Of a stretch of DNA of 64,000 bases, positions 47,662 through 55,671 are shown in pieces. Numbering within the stretch: the first letter of the stretch is position 1; each line of letters begins with the position of its first letter. The stretch spans positions 2,914,001 through 2,978,000 of the forward strand of contig NZ_LT629779.1 in NCBI RefSeq assembly GCF_900105535.1, read 5' to 3'. Origin of the DNA: Pseudarthrobacter equi. GTDB taxonomy: Bacteria; Actinomycetota; Actinomycetes; Actinomycetales; Micrococcaceae. Position numbers and translations under genes: made by a program. The notes beneath the pieces are model-generated. The model did no database searches, had not been told where the DNA came from, and saw nothing but the letters and a program-made list of their open reading frames with translations.

Positions 47662-48744
47662 ATGAGCTTTGACACTGCCGTGCCCGCACTGAAGTCCCGC
47701 ATCCACGGATGCCTGCTCGGCGGCGCACTCGGCGACTCCCTCGGCTACGAAGTTGAATTCGATCCCATTTCCGACATCCGGAGCCGCTTCGGCCCGGACG
47801 GGCTGAGGGACTTCGCCGACATTTCGGGCAGCACCCACATCTCCGACGATACGCAGATGACCCTGTACACCGTGGATGGCCTGGTTGAAGCGCTGGAGTG
47901 GGCCAACTCGGGAGTCGGCGCCGACGTCAATGCCTGCCTGTGGCTGGCCTACCTGCGGTGGCTTGCCACCCAGGGTGAGGATGCCGGGCCCGCGGCGCCG
48001 GCCCCGCAGCCCCGCTGGATCGACGGGCATGCGGTCCTCCACCAGCGCCGCCACCCCGGCCGTGCCTGCATTTCGGGATTGGCCACCGGGGAAATGGGAA
48101 CATCCTTCCGGCCCGTGAATCCGGACTCCAAGGGCTGCGGCACCGTCATGCGTTCGGCACCTTTCGGCCTGGTGCCGCATGTGACGGCCGACGCCGTCTA
48201 CAAGTTGAGTGCCGACGCCGCCTCCCTGACGCACGGGCACCCTTCGGCGCGGCAGAGCGCCGGGGTATTCAGCCTCCTGATCCACCGCCTCATCTCAGGC
48301 GACGCCCTGCACGATGCAGCCGCGGCGGTAACTGCCCACGCCGCCGGCATCACCGGCGTGGCACCGGAACTGCCGCAGCGGCTTGAGGTGGCGCTTCGGC
48401 TGGCAGCCAAGGGCGTTGTCCCGCCCGAGGAACTCGTTGCCGAACTCGGCGAGGGCTGGGTTGCGGAGGAGGCGCTCGCCGTCGGCCTTTACGCCGTCCT
48501 CGCCACCCGCCCCGCCGATGACGCAGCCGCGGACGCTCCCGTGCGGCATTTCCGGGAAGCGGTGGCGTTGGCCGTGAACCACAGCGGCGACAGCGACTCC
48601 ACCGGATCCGTGGCGGGCAACATCCTGGGCGCCTACTACGGCGAGGCGTGCCTGCCGGAAGAGTGGCTTGGCGTGCTCGAGGCCCCGGAAGTGATCCGGG
48701 GCATGGCGGACCTCCTGGTGGGAGTCACAACCGGCGAAGGCTGA
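47662..48744 (+). CDS. ADP-ribosylglycohydrolase family protein
   Basis: A 360-residue DraG/ARH-like hydrolase expected to remove ADP-ribose from proteins or small molecules using two Mg2+ ions. The fold start GCLLGGALGDSLGYEVEF, the metal motif SDDTQMTLYTVDGL and the second metal motif NHSGDSDSTGSVAGNILGA are all intact. No nitrogenase or obvious ADP-ribosyltransferase gene is in the window, so the target is unknown. The start is supported by a leaderless -10. The last 20 nt overlap the end of the convergent DUF4395 gene. Confidence 0.93.
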   Translation: MSFDTAVPALKSRIHGCLLGGALGDSLGYEVEFDPISDIRSRFGPDGLRDFADISGSTHISDDTQMTLYTVDGLVEALEWANSGVGADVNACLWLAYLRWLATQGEDAGPAAPAPQPRWIDGHAVLHQRRHPGRACISGLATGEMGTSFRPVNPDSKGCGTVMRSAPFGLVPHVTADAVYKLSADAASLTHGHPSARQSAGVFSLLIHRLISGDALHDAAAAVTAHAAGITGVAPELPQRLEVALRLAAKGVVPPEELVAELGEGWVAEEALAVGLYAVLATRPADDAAADAPVRHFREAVALAVNHSGDSDSTGSVAGNILGAYYGEACLPEEWLGVLEAPEVIRGMADLLVGVTTGEG

Positions 48745-49201
48745 TGTTGTTGCACGCTTCGCAGACGTCCTCCGGAATCAGCCCGCGGCGCTGAAGCCAG
48801 CCGAAGATCACGCAGCCCAGGCAGAACGCCAGGAACGCCTCCAGCGAAGCCGCCACGATCAGGACGCCCAGGACAGCCCACGACGCCGGTACGGCACCGG
48901 AGAGGAACAGGACCAGCGCCGCGGTGGACACCAGCGCGCCCATCCCCTGGGCGAAACGCTTGGGCGGTCCGGCCACGAGCTTGACCCTGCCCAGCCGCGG
49001 CGTGATGACCTTGACGGACAGCAACGCAAGCGGGGAGATCCGCGGGCCGAACAGCAGCCTCAGCCAGAAACCCGCGGCAATGGCCGCCAAACCCCATACG
49101 GAACCGCTCAAGGCAGTAGCCACGGCCGCGAGCACCACCAGCCCTGCAGTGACGCGGGCCGCGTACTCGTTGACGGGGTTGGGGAAGGCGAAGAGGCTCA
49201 T
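48725..49201 (-). CDS. DUF4395 family membrane protein
   Basis: A 158-residue membrane protein with about four helices, beginning FPNPVNEYAARVTAGLVVL. It has the DUF4395 pattern: FGPRISPLALLSVKVITPRL, PPKRFAQGMG, and a C-terminal CLGCVIFGWLQRRGLIPEDVC with paired cysteines. DUF4395 proteins often accompany thioredoxin or rhodanese genes and may handle sulfur or redox chemistry in the membrane, but no such neighbour is here. The last codons overlap the ADP-ribosylglycohydrolase gene tail to tail. TAGCCT sits 6 nt before the ATG. Confidence 0.88.
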   Translation of the reverse strand: MSLFAFPNPVNEYAARVTAGLVVLAAVATALSGSVWGLAAIAAGFWLRLLFGPRISPLALLSVKVITPRLGRVKLVAGPPKRFAQGMGALVSTAALVLFLSGAVPASWAVLGVLIVAASLEAFLAFCLGCVIFGWLQRRGLIPEDVCEACNNISLRRL

Positions 49202-49207
49202 GGTGCA

Positions 49208-49213
49208 AGGCTA
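49208..49213 (-). promoter_or_regulatory. Leaderless -10 element of the DUF4395 gene
   Basis: TAGCCT on the minus strand, 6 nt before the ATG at 49201. Confidence 0.45.
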
Positions 49214-49314
49214 GGATCGGGCCGCCGCCGGGAGGAAGGATTGTTGCTTCCCGTGAACTCCCGGAGGTGAGGCAACGCTTCGCATGCCGGGCGGCCGATT
49301 GGCATGAAGCGAGG

Positions 49315-50325
49315 CTACGCGGTTGCTGCGCCCGCCATGCTCCCCACCATCTGCAGGAACTCGCCCTCGGACAACACCTCAATGGCCTGGCCGCGGTCGT
49401 GGAGCTCCAGCACCCTGCGGGCCTTGCCGGTCAGCCGCCCGGAGCGCAGGTCCGCGGCCACGAATCCGTCACCCACCACCAGGACTGTGGTCCTGCCGGT
49501 CACGCGGCTTTCCGTCCGGGCACCGGCCTCGGCGGAGCGGACCTTCGCCTCCGGCCGCCCGATGGACAACTGACCGGTGAAGACGACGGTCTGCCCGTAG
49601 AGGGGATGGCCGGGCTCCGCATCCGGGTTGGGCTCCGGGTTGGGGCCTTCGTCCGGCCAGCCGGACTGGAAGGGCCGGACCAGCGCAGCACCGTTGCCCG
49701 ACCCGCCGGCAAGGGCTGTCAGGCTTTGCTTGGACAACGGATCCACCGCCGGATCGAACGCGTGCTGCCGCGGCATCACGAGCCCCAGTGAAAGGTAGAG
49801 CTCGGCCAGGCTGTTGGCCCCGTTGCGCCGGGCGATGTCGATCAGGATTCCGGCGCAGGCCCGGGCATCCTCTGCGGCGTCGTGGTGCCGGAGCAGCGGG
49901 ACGCCCGCCTCCTCCGCCGCGAACGGCAGGGAGTTGGACACCAGGGAGTAGCACCGCCGGGACAGCATCACGGTGCAGACGTAGTCGTACGCGGGGCCGG
50001 GAAGTCCGGAGACCTCCAGGGCCGAGCGGATCACTCCCAGGTCGAAGGCGGCGTTGTGGGCGGCCAGCACGTCATCGCCGATGAAGGCCCCGATTTCGGG
50101 AAACAGATCACCGAAGCGGGGCCGGCCCGCAACGTCCGCGGCGGTAATGCCGTGGATCCGCACGTTGTGGTAGTCGAAGTGGTCGTGGTCAGCCGGTGGC
50201 TGCATCAGCCACGCGGCCTCCTCCACCACCTTGCCGCCGCGGACTTTTGTCAGGCCAACTGCGCAGGGAGAGCCCCTGAAGCCGTTCGCCGTTTCAAAGT
50301 CAATCGCCGTAAAGTCCAAACCCAC
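49315..50325 (-). CDS. DnaQ-like 3'-5' exonuclease with C-terminal BRCT domain
   Basis: A 336-residue protein from GTG 50325 (AAGG upstream). The N-terminal 170 residues are a DEDDh exonuclease: FTAIDFETANG (Exo I), LAAHNAAFDLGVIRSAL (Exo II) and LLRHHDAAEDARACAGIL (Exo III, His included). After a linker of about 70 residues comes a BRCT-like domain (GQTVVFTGQLSIGRPEA, VTGRTTVLVVGDG) like that of NAD-dependent ligase. It probably trims DNA in repair, the BRCT part giving a binding surface. The frame open to 51267 covers the DedA gene in antisense and is discarded. Confidence 0.9.
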   Translation of the reverse strand: MGLDFTAIDFETANGFRGSPCAVGLTKVRGGKVVEEAAWLMQPPADHDHFDYHNVRIHGITAADVAGRPRFGDLFPEIGAFIGDDVLAAHNAAFDLGVIRSALEVSGLPGPAYDYVCTVMLSRRCYSLVSNSLPFAAEEAGVPLLRHHDAAEDARACAGILIDIARRNGANSLAELYLSLGLVMPRQHAFDPAVDPLSKQSLTALAGGSGNGAALVRPFQSGWPDEGPNPEPNPDAEPGHPLYGQTVVFTGQLSIGRPEAKVRSAEAGARTESRVTGRTTVLVVGDGFVAADLRSGRLTGKARRVLELHDRGQAIEVLSEGEFLQMVGSMAGAATA

Positions 50326-50406
50326 GCCAGCAACCTTACCGCCGGAAGGCGCCCGGACCCGACAGGCTGGCGGCACTGCCGGACCGCCCGGCGCAGGCCC
50401 GTCAAG

Positions 50407-50412
50407 TACCCT
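50407..50412 (+). promoter_or_regulatory. Leaderless -10 element of the DedA gene
   Basis: TACCCT ends 6 nt before the GTG at 50419. Confidence 0.45.
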
Positions 50413-50418
50413 TGAAGG

Positions 50419-51213
50419 GTGAACTTTCCCGTGATGAATGACCTTGCTGTGTCCATGCTGGGCGGTGCAGGACCGGTCCAGCCGCAGCTGGCTTCCTTCC
50501 TTCCCGACTGGCTGAACCCCCAGATCTTCCTGGCTGATCCTGCCCTGGCGCCGTGGGTGGTCCTGCTGGTGTGCGGCATCGTCTTCGCGGAGACCGGCCT
50601 GCTGGTGGGCTTCTTCCTCCCCGGCGATTCCATGCTGTTCACGGCGGGCCTGCTGGTTGCCACGGACACCATCAAGTTCAACGTGTGGCTGCTTGCCCTG
50701 CTGATTGTGATTTCGGCCATCATCGGCAACCAGGCCGGCTACTTCATCGGGTCCAAGGCCGGCCCCGCCATCTTCAACAAGCCGAATTCGCGGCTGTTCA
50801 AGCGGGAAAACGTGGAGAACGCCCACGCGTTCTTCGAAAAGCACGGCGGCAAGGCACTGATCCTGGCCCGCTTCGTCCCCATCATCCGGACCTTCGTGCC
50901 GGTCATCGTGGGCGTGGCCCAGATGGATAAGAAGAAGTTCTTCCTCTACAACGTCATCGGCGCGCTGCTGTGGGGCGGCGGCGTGACGCTGCTCGGCTTC
51001 CTCCTCGGCGACAAGGTCCCGTGGGTGCGGGACAACCTGGACATCATCTTCATCGCCATCGTGCTGGTATCGGTGCTGCCCATCGGCATCGAGGTCCTTC
51101 GCGGCATGTCCGCCAAGCGCCAGGCCCAGGCCTACGGTACCGACGCCGTTGACGAGTTCATCGAGGAACACACCCCGGAGGACGAACACAAGACCCCCCG
51201 CCACCCTAAGTAG
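50419..51213 (+). CDS. DedA family membrane protein
   Basis: A 264-residue membrane protein of the DedA/VTT superfamily, linked to undecaprenyl-phosphate or phospholipid flipping and envelope homeostasis. Motifs: FAETGLLVGFFLPGDSMLF, GNQAGYFIGSKAG and RFVPIIRTFVPVIVGVAQMD with the essential Arg residues. The C-terminal 40 residues are charged and cytoplasmic. GTG 50419 is chosen because TACCCT ends 6 nt upstream; an ATG at 50434 is possible. A strong terminator follows. Confidence 0.92.
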   Translation: MNFPVMNDLAVSMLGGAGPVQPQLASFLPDWLNPQIFLADPALAPWVVLLVCGIVFAETGLLVGFFLPGDSMLFTAGLLVATDTIKFNVWLLALLIVISAIIGNQAGYFIGSKAGPAIFNKPNSRLFKRENVENAHAFFEKHGGKALILARFVPIIRTFVPVIVGVAQMDKKKFFLYNVIGALLWGGGVTLLGFLLGDKVPWVRDNLDIIFIAIVLVSVLPIGIEVLRGMSAKRQAQAYGTDAVDEFIEEHTPEDEHKTPRHPK

Positions 51214-51223
51214 CCGGATAGCG

Positions 51224-51260
51224 AAAGGCGCGGTCCCCACCATGGGGACCGCGCCTTTTT
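51224..51260. terminator. Terminator between dedA and rdgB
   Basis: A perfect 15-bp stem (51224-51238 with 51244-51258) has a 5-nt loop and a T-run on the right. It lies between convergent genes; a short A-run on the left gives some activity on the other strand too. Confidence 0.92.
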
Positions 51261-51297
51261 CATGCATATCCTCGGGAGGTTCCCGGCCCGAGCTGCG

Positions 51298-51951
51298 TCA
51301 GGCGGGCTGAGTTTCCAGGGCCGCCACGATGGACGGCAGCAGGGCACGGAAGGCCTTGCCGCGGTGGCTGATGGCGTTCTTCTCCGCGGCCGACAGTTCG
51401 GCACAGCTGCGGTCGTGGCCGGCCGGCTGCAGAATGGGGTCATAACCGAAGCCGCCGGCCCCGCGGGGCTCGCGCAGCAGGACGCCCTCGAGCTGCCCGT
51501 ACTCCACCACCTCGCGCGTGTCCTCCCCATCGGCTGCCGGGACAGCCAGGGCCGCCGCACAGACGAACGCAGCACCGCGGTGCTGGTCCGGCACGTCGGA
51601 GAGCTGGCCCAGGAGGAGATTGAGGTTGGCTTCGTCGTCGCCATGCCTGCCGGACCACCGCGCGGAGAAGATGCCCGGCGCGCCGCCCATGACGTCGACG
51701 GCGAGCCCAGAGTCATCCGCGATGGCCACCAGGCCGGTGGCGGCGGCCACGGCGCGGGCCTTCAGCAGCGAGTTTTCCGCGAACGTGACACCCGTTTCGA
51801 CGACGTCCGGCGCACCCGCCGCAGCCGCATCGACCACCTGGGTATCGACGTCGAGCCCTGGGACCTGGCCGCGCAGGAGCTCGCGCAGCTCCCGGAGCTT
51901 GCCCTTGTTGTGCGTGGCAAGGACCAGCCGCGGGGTGGCCCCGTCACTCAC
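51298..51951 (-). CDS. rdgB: RdgB/HAM1 family XTP/dITP pyrophosphatase
   Basis: House-cleaning enzyme hydrolysing non-canonical purine triphosphates (XTP, dITP) to monophosphates. The 217 residues open with the family motif [18 protein letters not shown] and hold [13 protein letters not shown], the catalytic [18 protein letters not shown], and GFGYDPIL plus SHRGKAF near the end. The GTG start overlaps the rph stop by 4 nt (GTGA). It is the last gene of the clpS-to-rdgB cluster. Confidence 0.95.
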   Translation of the reverse strand: MSDGATPRLVLATHNKGKLRELRELLRGQVPGLDVDTQVVDAAAAGAPDVVETGVTFAENSLLKARAVAAATGLVAIADDSGLAVDVMGGAPGIFSARWSGRHGDDEANLNLLLGQLSDVPDQHRGAAFVCAAALAVPAADGEDTREVVEYGQLEGVLLREPRGAGGFGYDPILQPAGHDRSCAELSAAEKNAISHRGKAFRALLPSIVAALETQPA

Positions 51952-52706
51952 AGGGTGTCCGCCAGCGTCTCCCGCTGGATGGCCGCGAGCTGGGTGGTGC
52001 CCAGCAGCGCCAGGTCCAGGAGCTGGTTCAGCTCGTCACGGTCGAAGGGCGCACCCTCTGCGGTGCCCTGGACCTCCACGAACTTGCCGGACCCGGTGAC
52101 CACCACGTTCATGTCCGTCTCGGCCCGGACGTCCTCAACGTAGGGCAGGTCCAGCATGGGAACGCCGTCGATGATGCCCACGGACACGGCAGCGATGGTG
52201 TCGGTCAGCGGCTGGGCGTTCCGCGCGATCAGCTTGTTGTCGCGGGCGAAGCGGATGGCATCGGCCAGGGCCACGTAGGCGCCCGTGATCGCCGCGGTCC
52301 TGGTGCCGCCGTCGGCCTGCAGGACGTCGCAGTCCAGCACGATGGTGTTCTCGCCCAGGGCCTTGGTGTCGATGATCGAGCGCAGGGACCGGCCGATGAG
52401 CCGGGAGATCTCATGGGTGCGGCCGCCGATCTTGCCCTTGACGGATTCCCGGTCGGAGCGGGTGTTGGTTGCACGCGGGAGCATGGCGTATTCGGCGGTG
52501 ACCCAGCCCCTGCCCTCCCCCTTGAGCCAGCGCGGGACGCCTGCGGTCAGGGAAGCGGTGCACAGGACCCTGGTGTTGCCGAATTCGATCAGCGCCGAAC
52601 CTTCAGCCTGGTTGGACCATCCGCGGGTGATGCTGATGGGCCGGAGCTGGTCGGGGGCGCGGCCGTCGGCGCGCACAATGGGCACTGCAGTTGCTTCAGA
52701 AGTCAT
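51948..52706 (-). CDS. rph: Ribonuclease PH
   Basis: Phosphorolytic 3'-5' exoribonuclease that trims tRNA 3' ends. The 252 residues carry the usual motifs: [18 protein letters not shown] at the start, the phosphate-binding [15 protein letters not shown], the metal/active-site [20 protein letters not shown] and the C-terminal NVVVTGSG. The ATG 52706 shows TAAGCT 6 nt before it, so an internal leaderless promoter may serve rph-rdgB, besides read-through from murI and the MBL gene 65 nt upstream. Confidence 0.96.
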   Translation of the reverse strand: MTSEATAVPIVRADGRAPDQLRPISITRGWSNQAEGSALIEFGNTRVLCTASLTAGVPRWLKGEGRGWVTAEYAMLPRATNTRSDRESVKGKIGGRTHEISRLIGRSLRSIIDTKALGENTIVLDCDVLQADGGTRTAAITGAYVALADAIRFARDNKLIARNAQPLTDTIAAVSVGIIDGVPMLDLPYVEDVRAETDMNVVVTGSGKFVEVQGTAEGAPFDRDELNQLLDLALLGTTQLAAIQRETLADTL

Positions 52707-52712
52707 GCCTTT

Positions 52713-52718
52713 AGCTTA
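52713..52718 (-). promoter_or_regulatory. Leaderless -10 element of rph
   Basis: TAAGCT on the minus strand, 6 nt before the rph ATG. The AAAGG between it and the ATG is too close for a standard ribosome binding site. Confidence 0.45.
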
Positions 52719-52771
52719 TCGAGTGCCAAGGGCAGGGTCCGCCCCGGCAGCCGGGCATGCTCGACCGGCCG

Positions 52772-53569
52772 CTAGATGGTGTAGTGCACTCCGGCCACGG
52801 CCACGGCCACATCGCCCGGGAAAACCGGGCGCGCTTCAGCCATGACGGTGGTCTGCGAGGTCCAGACGGGGATGTGGGTCAGCAGGAGCCTGCGGGCGTT
52901 CGCGGCCGCTGCTGCTTCGCCGGCGCGCTTGCCGGTGAGGTGGACGTCCTTGATCCCGTCGTCGCGGCCCTCTTCGAAGGCCGCCTCGCACAGGAACAGG
53001 TCGGCGTTCTTCGCTGCCTCTTCCAGGCCGGGGCACGAGTCCGTGTCCCCCGAGTAAGTGAGGGTGCGGGCCACCGGGTTGCCATCCTTGTCCGGTTCCA
53101 CCACCTCCACCCGGAGCGCGTACGCCTCCTCCACGGGATGGTTCACGGCGTAAGGCGTCACCGTGAAAGGGCCCACCGTCACGGGCTGGCGTTCGCTCCA
53201 GTTGGTGAAGTCGAATTCCTCGTGCATCCCGGGGTCCAGGTCCAACCCGTAGGCGGTGGCCATCCGGTCAGCGGTGGCGGCGGGTCCCCACACGGGAATG
53301 CGGCCTCGGTCCCACCCACCGGGCTTCCAGCGGACGGCGACGTGCAGTCCGCACAGGTCCATGCAGTGGTCCGGGTGCAGGTGGGTGAGGAAGATCGCGT
53401 CGATGTCCTCAAGGTCCGTGTAGCGCTGGATGGCGCCGAGGGCACCGCTGCCGAGGTCCATGACCACTTTCCAGGTCCGCTCCCCGTCGGTGGCCGTCAG
53501 AAGGTAGCAGGATGCCGGGGATCCGGGGCCGGGGAACGAGCCGGTGCAGCCGACGATGGTGAGCTTCAC
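52772..53569 (-). CDS. MBL-fold metallohydrolase, possible cAMP phosphodiesterase
   Basis: A 265-residue metallo-beta-lactamase fold protein. Metal ligands are seen in [26 protein letters not shown] and [10 protein letters not shown]. The order murI-MBL-rph-rdgB is that of Mycobacterium tuberculosis murI-Rv1339-rphA-Rv1341, where the Rv1339 protein has been described as an atypical cAMP phosphodiesterase. By position and type this gene is the likely counterpart, but activity here is an inference. The GTG start overlaps the murI stop (GTGA). Confidence 0.88.
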   Translation of the reverse strand: MKLTIVGCTGSFPGPGSPASCYLLTATDGERTWKVVMDLGSGALGAIQRYTDLEDIDAIFLTHLHPDHCMDLCGLHVAVRWKPGGWDRGRIPVWGPAATADRMATAYGLDLDPGMHEEFDFTNWSERQPVTVGPFTVTPYAVNHPVEEAYALRVEVVEPDKDGNPVARTLTYSGDTDSCPGLEEAAKNADLFLCEAAFEEGRDDGIKDVHLTGKRAGEAAAAANARRLLLTHIPVWTSQTTVMAEARPVFPGDVAVAVAGVHYTI

Positions 53570-54606
53570 AGGCCGGTCCCCCCGCTGCTGCCGGCGGGGC
53601 CGGTGTCCGCAAGTGCGCGGTCCACGAAATTGGAGATTCGCGGCCGGGTCCGCGCGCTCTGGGCCGCTGCGATCATCTCCGGCGTGATGCGGGCAAGGCT
53701 TCCCGTGGGGTACTGCGCAGCCACGTGGTCCACGTGGCGGACGGACAGCACCTCGGGTCCGAGGAACCGCCGGGCCAGGGTTTCGAACTGCGCGGCGTCG
53801 CCGGTGGCCACGAAATGGTGCTCGGGCGGGGTGGCCGCCGTGCGCTGCAGGTTGTTGGTTGCCAGGGCCCGGTAGACGTCCTTGGCGGTTTCCTCGGCGC
53901 TGGAGACGAGGGTGACATCCGCCCCCATGACATAGGAGATGACGCCGGTCAGCAGCGGGTAGTGGGTGCAGCCCAGCACCACGGTGTCCACGCCCGAGGC
54001 CTTCAGGGGTGCGAGGTATTCCTCGGCAACGGCCAGCAGCTCCGGCCCGGTGGTGATGCCGGCCTCGACGTAGCTGACGAATTCAGGGCAGGCCACGGAG
54101 GTGATGTGCAGGTCCGGGGCTGCGGCGAAGGTGTCCTCGTAGGCCCGGGAGCCGACGGTGGCGGAAGTTCCGATGACGCCGACGCGCCCGGAGCGGGTGG
54201 CCGCCACGGCGCGGCGGACAGCCGGCTGGATGACTTCAATGACAGGGATGCCGTACTTGGCCGTGTACCGCTCGCGGGCGTCCCGGAGCACAGCGGCCGA
54301 CGCCGAGTTGCAGGCTATGGTGAGCAGCTTGACGCCGGAGTCCACCAGTTCGTCCATGACGCCGAGGGCATTGGCGCGGACTTCGGCGATGGGCAGCGGC
54401 CCGTAGGGCCCGTGTGCCGTATCCCCCACGTAGAGGATGGACTCGTTGGGCAGCTGGTCGATGATGGAGCGGGCCACCGTGAGGCCGCCTACGCCGGAAT
54501 CGAAAACGCCGATGGGCCGGGTTTCCAGCGCCGCTGCGGGAGGGTCGCTGGCTGCGGACACCTGTGCAGCGACCGCTGACGGCTCCTTGCTCGAGGCTGT
54601 TGTCAT
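53566..54606 (-). CDS. murI: Glutamate racemase
   Basis: Provides D-glutamate for peptidoglycan. The 346 residues from ATG 54606 include a non-conserved N-terminal tail of about 30 residues before [18 protein letters not shown]. The two catalytic cysteines are in [14 protein letters not shown] and [13 protein letters not shown], with SYVEAGI between them. The C-terminus is about 40 residues longer than in typical MurI. The frame open to 54681 adds unsupported residues. It follows DUF2017 and is coupled to the MBL gene by a 4-nt overlap. Confidence 0.95.
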   Translation of the reverse strand: MTTASSKEPSAVAAQVSAASDPPAAALETRPIGVFDSGVGGLTVARSIIDQLPNESILYVGDTAHGPYGPLPIAEVRANALGVMDELVDSGVKLLTIACNSASAAVLRDARERYTAKYGIPVIEVIQPAVRRAVAATRSGRVGVIGTSATVGSRAYEDTFAAAPDLHITSVACPEFVSYVEAGITTGPELLAVAEEYLAPLKASGVDTVVLGCTHYPLLTGVISYVMGADVTLVSSAEETAKDVYRALATNNLQRTAATPPEHHFVATGDAAQFETLARRFLGPEVLSVRHVDHVAAQYPTGSLARITPEMIAAAQSARTRPRISNFVDRALADTGPAGSSGGTGL

Positions 54607-54711
54607 GATTATTCGAGGATAGGTCTTCCCTGAAGCCTCAGCCATCATGTTGTGGCCTGGAACTCGTGTCTGATGTGTCACAGGCCCGGCTGCCGGCGCG
54701 GCGGCCGCCGC

Positions 54712-55278
54712 TCAACGGCGGCTTTCCATGGACTGGAGCATGGCCTGCACCAGGGATTCCTGCAGCCAGGTGGTGAAGTTGTAGACCAGCGCCAGGTAGC
54801 TTTCCACGTCTTCGGCCTGGGACCAGTCCTGCATCAGGTGGACGTGCTCGGCATCCTGTTCGTCGCGGATGTCCAGCCGTTCAGCCAGCACCAGGCGGAC
54901 GTCGTTCAGCGCCGTGGACCAGTGCTTCGCGCCCTCGGTGGTCAGCACGATCTCGTCCTTGTCCAGGTCCAGCGCCGCGGCCCGCAGGGCTCCGATCTTG
55001 GTTTCCCGCAGCGAGCGCTCGGTGAGCTGGCGGAACTCCAGCGAGGCGTCGCCGTCGTCCTTGACCACGTTCGGCAGCAACCGCCTGACCGCACGGTCGG
55101 TGGGCTCAACCACGTCCATGTCCAGTCCGATGAGTGCCGCCAGCGGGTCCTGGCCCTCGCGTTCCTCCGGCTGCAGCATGGAGATGACATCGGCAATCAG
55201 GCTCCGCAGGAGTTCGCGCTCGGTTGGTTCCAGGAATCCGGTGATGCCCTTGAGTCCGTACTTGAATGCCTTAGCCAC
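54712..55278 (-). CDS. DUF2017 family protein
   Basis: A 188-residue, mainly helical soluble protein with no membrane segment. It is the DUF2017 family, which in actinobacteria sits next to clpS; it begins FKYGLKGITGFLEPTERELL and has the acidic-rich central part EPTDRAVRRLLPNVVKDD. Function not established; position suggests a link to ClpS-ClpCP protein degradation. The GTG start overlaps the clpS stop by 8 nt, indicating translational coupling. Confidence 0.9.
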   Translation of the reverse strand: MAKAFKYGLKGITGFLEPTERELLRSLIADVISMLQPEEREGQDPLAALIGLDMDVVEPTDRAVRRLLPNVVKDDGDASLEFRQLTERSLRETKIGALRAAALDLDKDEIVLTTEGAKHWSTALNDVRLVLAERLDIRDEQDAEHVHLMQDWSQAEDVESYLALVYNFTTWLQESLVQAMLQSMESRR

Positions 55279-55633
55279 GTTTCCCCTTGCCCCGGCCCGG
55301 GTTGCCGGACGTGCCGCTTGCCTTTTCCACTGTGGCCCACAGCCCGAAGCCGTGCATGGCCACCGCGTGGCGCTCCACCTGTTCCTTGCTGCCGTGCGTC
55401 ACGATGGACCGGCCCTTCTTGTGGACCTCCATCATGAGCTTGTTCGCCTTGGTCTCCGAATACCCGAAATAGCTTTGGAAAACGTAGCTGACGTAGCTCA
55501 TGAGGTTGACGGGATCGTTCCAGATCACCAGGTTCCAGGGGATGTCCGGGGCGGCCAGGGTGTCTATGGACTCCGCTGTTCCGGTCCGGGTGCCCTCCTG
55601 CGTATCAGGGCCGGGCGCAACGCTAATGCTCAT
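55271..55633 (-). CDS. clpS: ATP-dependent Clp protease adaptor ClpS
   Basis: Adaptor presenting N-degron substrates to ClpC/ClpP. The 120 residues have a variable N-terminal 30 residues, then WNLVIWNDPVNLMSYVSYVF, the N-degron pocket region, and MMEVHKKGRSIVTHGSKEQVE with the ClpC-binding HKKG. ATG 55633 has no ribosome binding site but TAGAAT ends 6 nt upstream. It is divergent from pncB with only 38 nt between start codons. This divergence is also found in M. tuberculosis (clpS Rv1331, pncB1 Rv1330c). Confidence 0.95.
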   Translation of the reverse strand: MSISVAPGPDTQEGTRTGTAESIDTLAAPDIPWNLVIWNDPVNLMSYVSYVFQSYFGYSETKANKLMMEVHKKGRSIVTHGSKEQVERHAVAMHGFGLWATVEKASGTSGNPGRGKGKRG

Positions 55634-55639
55634 CTGTCC

Positions 55640-55645
55640 ATTCTA
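55640..55645 (-). promoter_or_regulatory. Leaderless -10 element of clpS
   Basis: TAGAAT on the minus strand, 6 nt before the clpS ATG, inside the 38-nt gap shared with pncB. Confidence 0.6.
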
Positions 55646-55658
55646 TGGGGCTGGCTAC

Positions 55659-55664
55659 TAGAGT
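55659..55664 (+). promoter_or_regulatory. Leaderless -10 element of pncB
   Basis: TAGAGT ends 7 nt before the pncB GTG. Its -35 region must overlap the clpS -10, so the two promoters compete for the same DNA. Confidence 0.55.
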
Positions 55665-55671
55665 GATTTTC

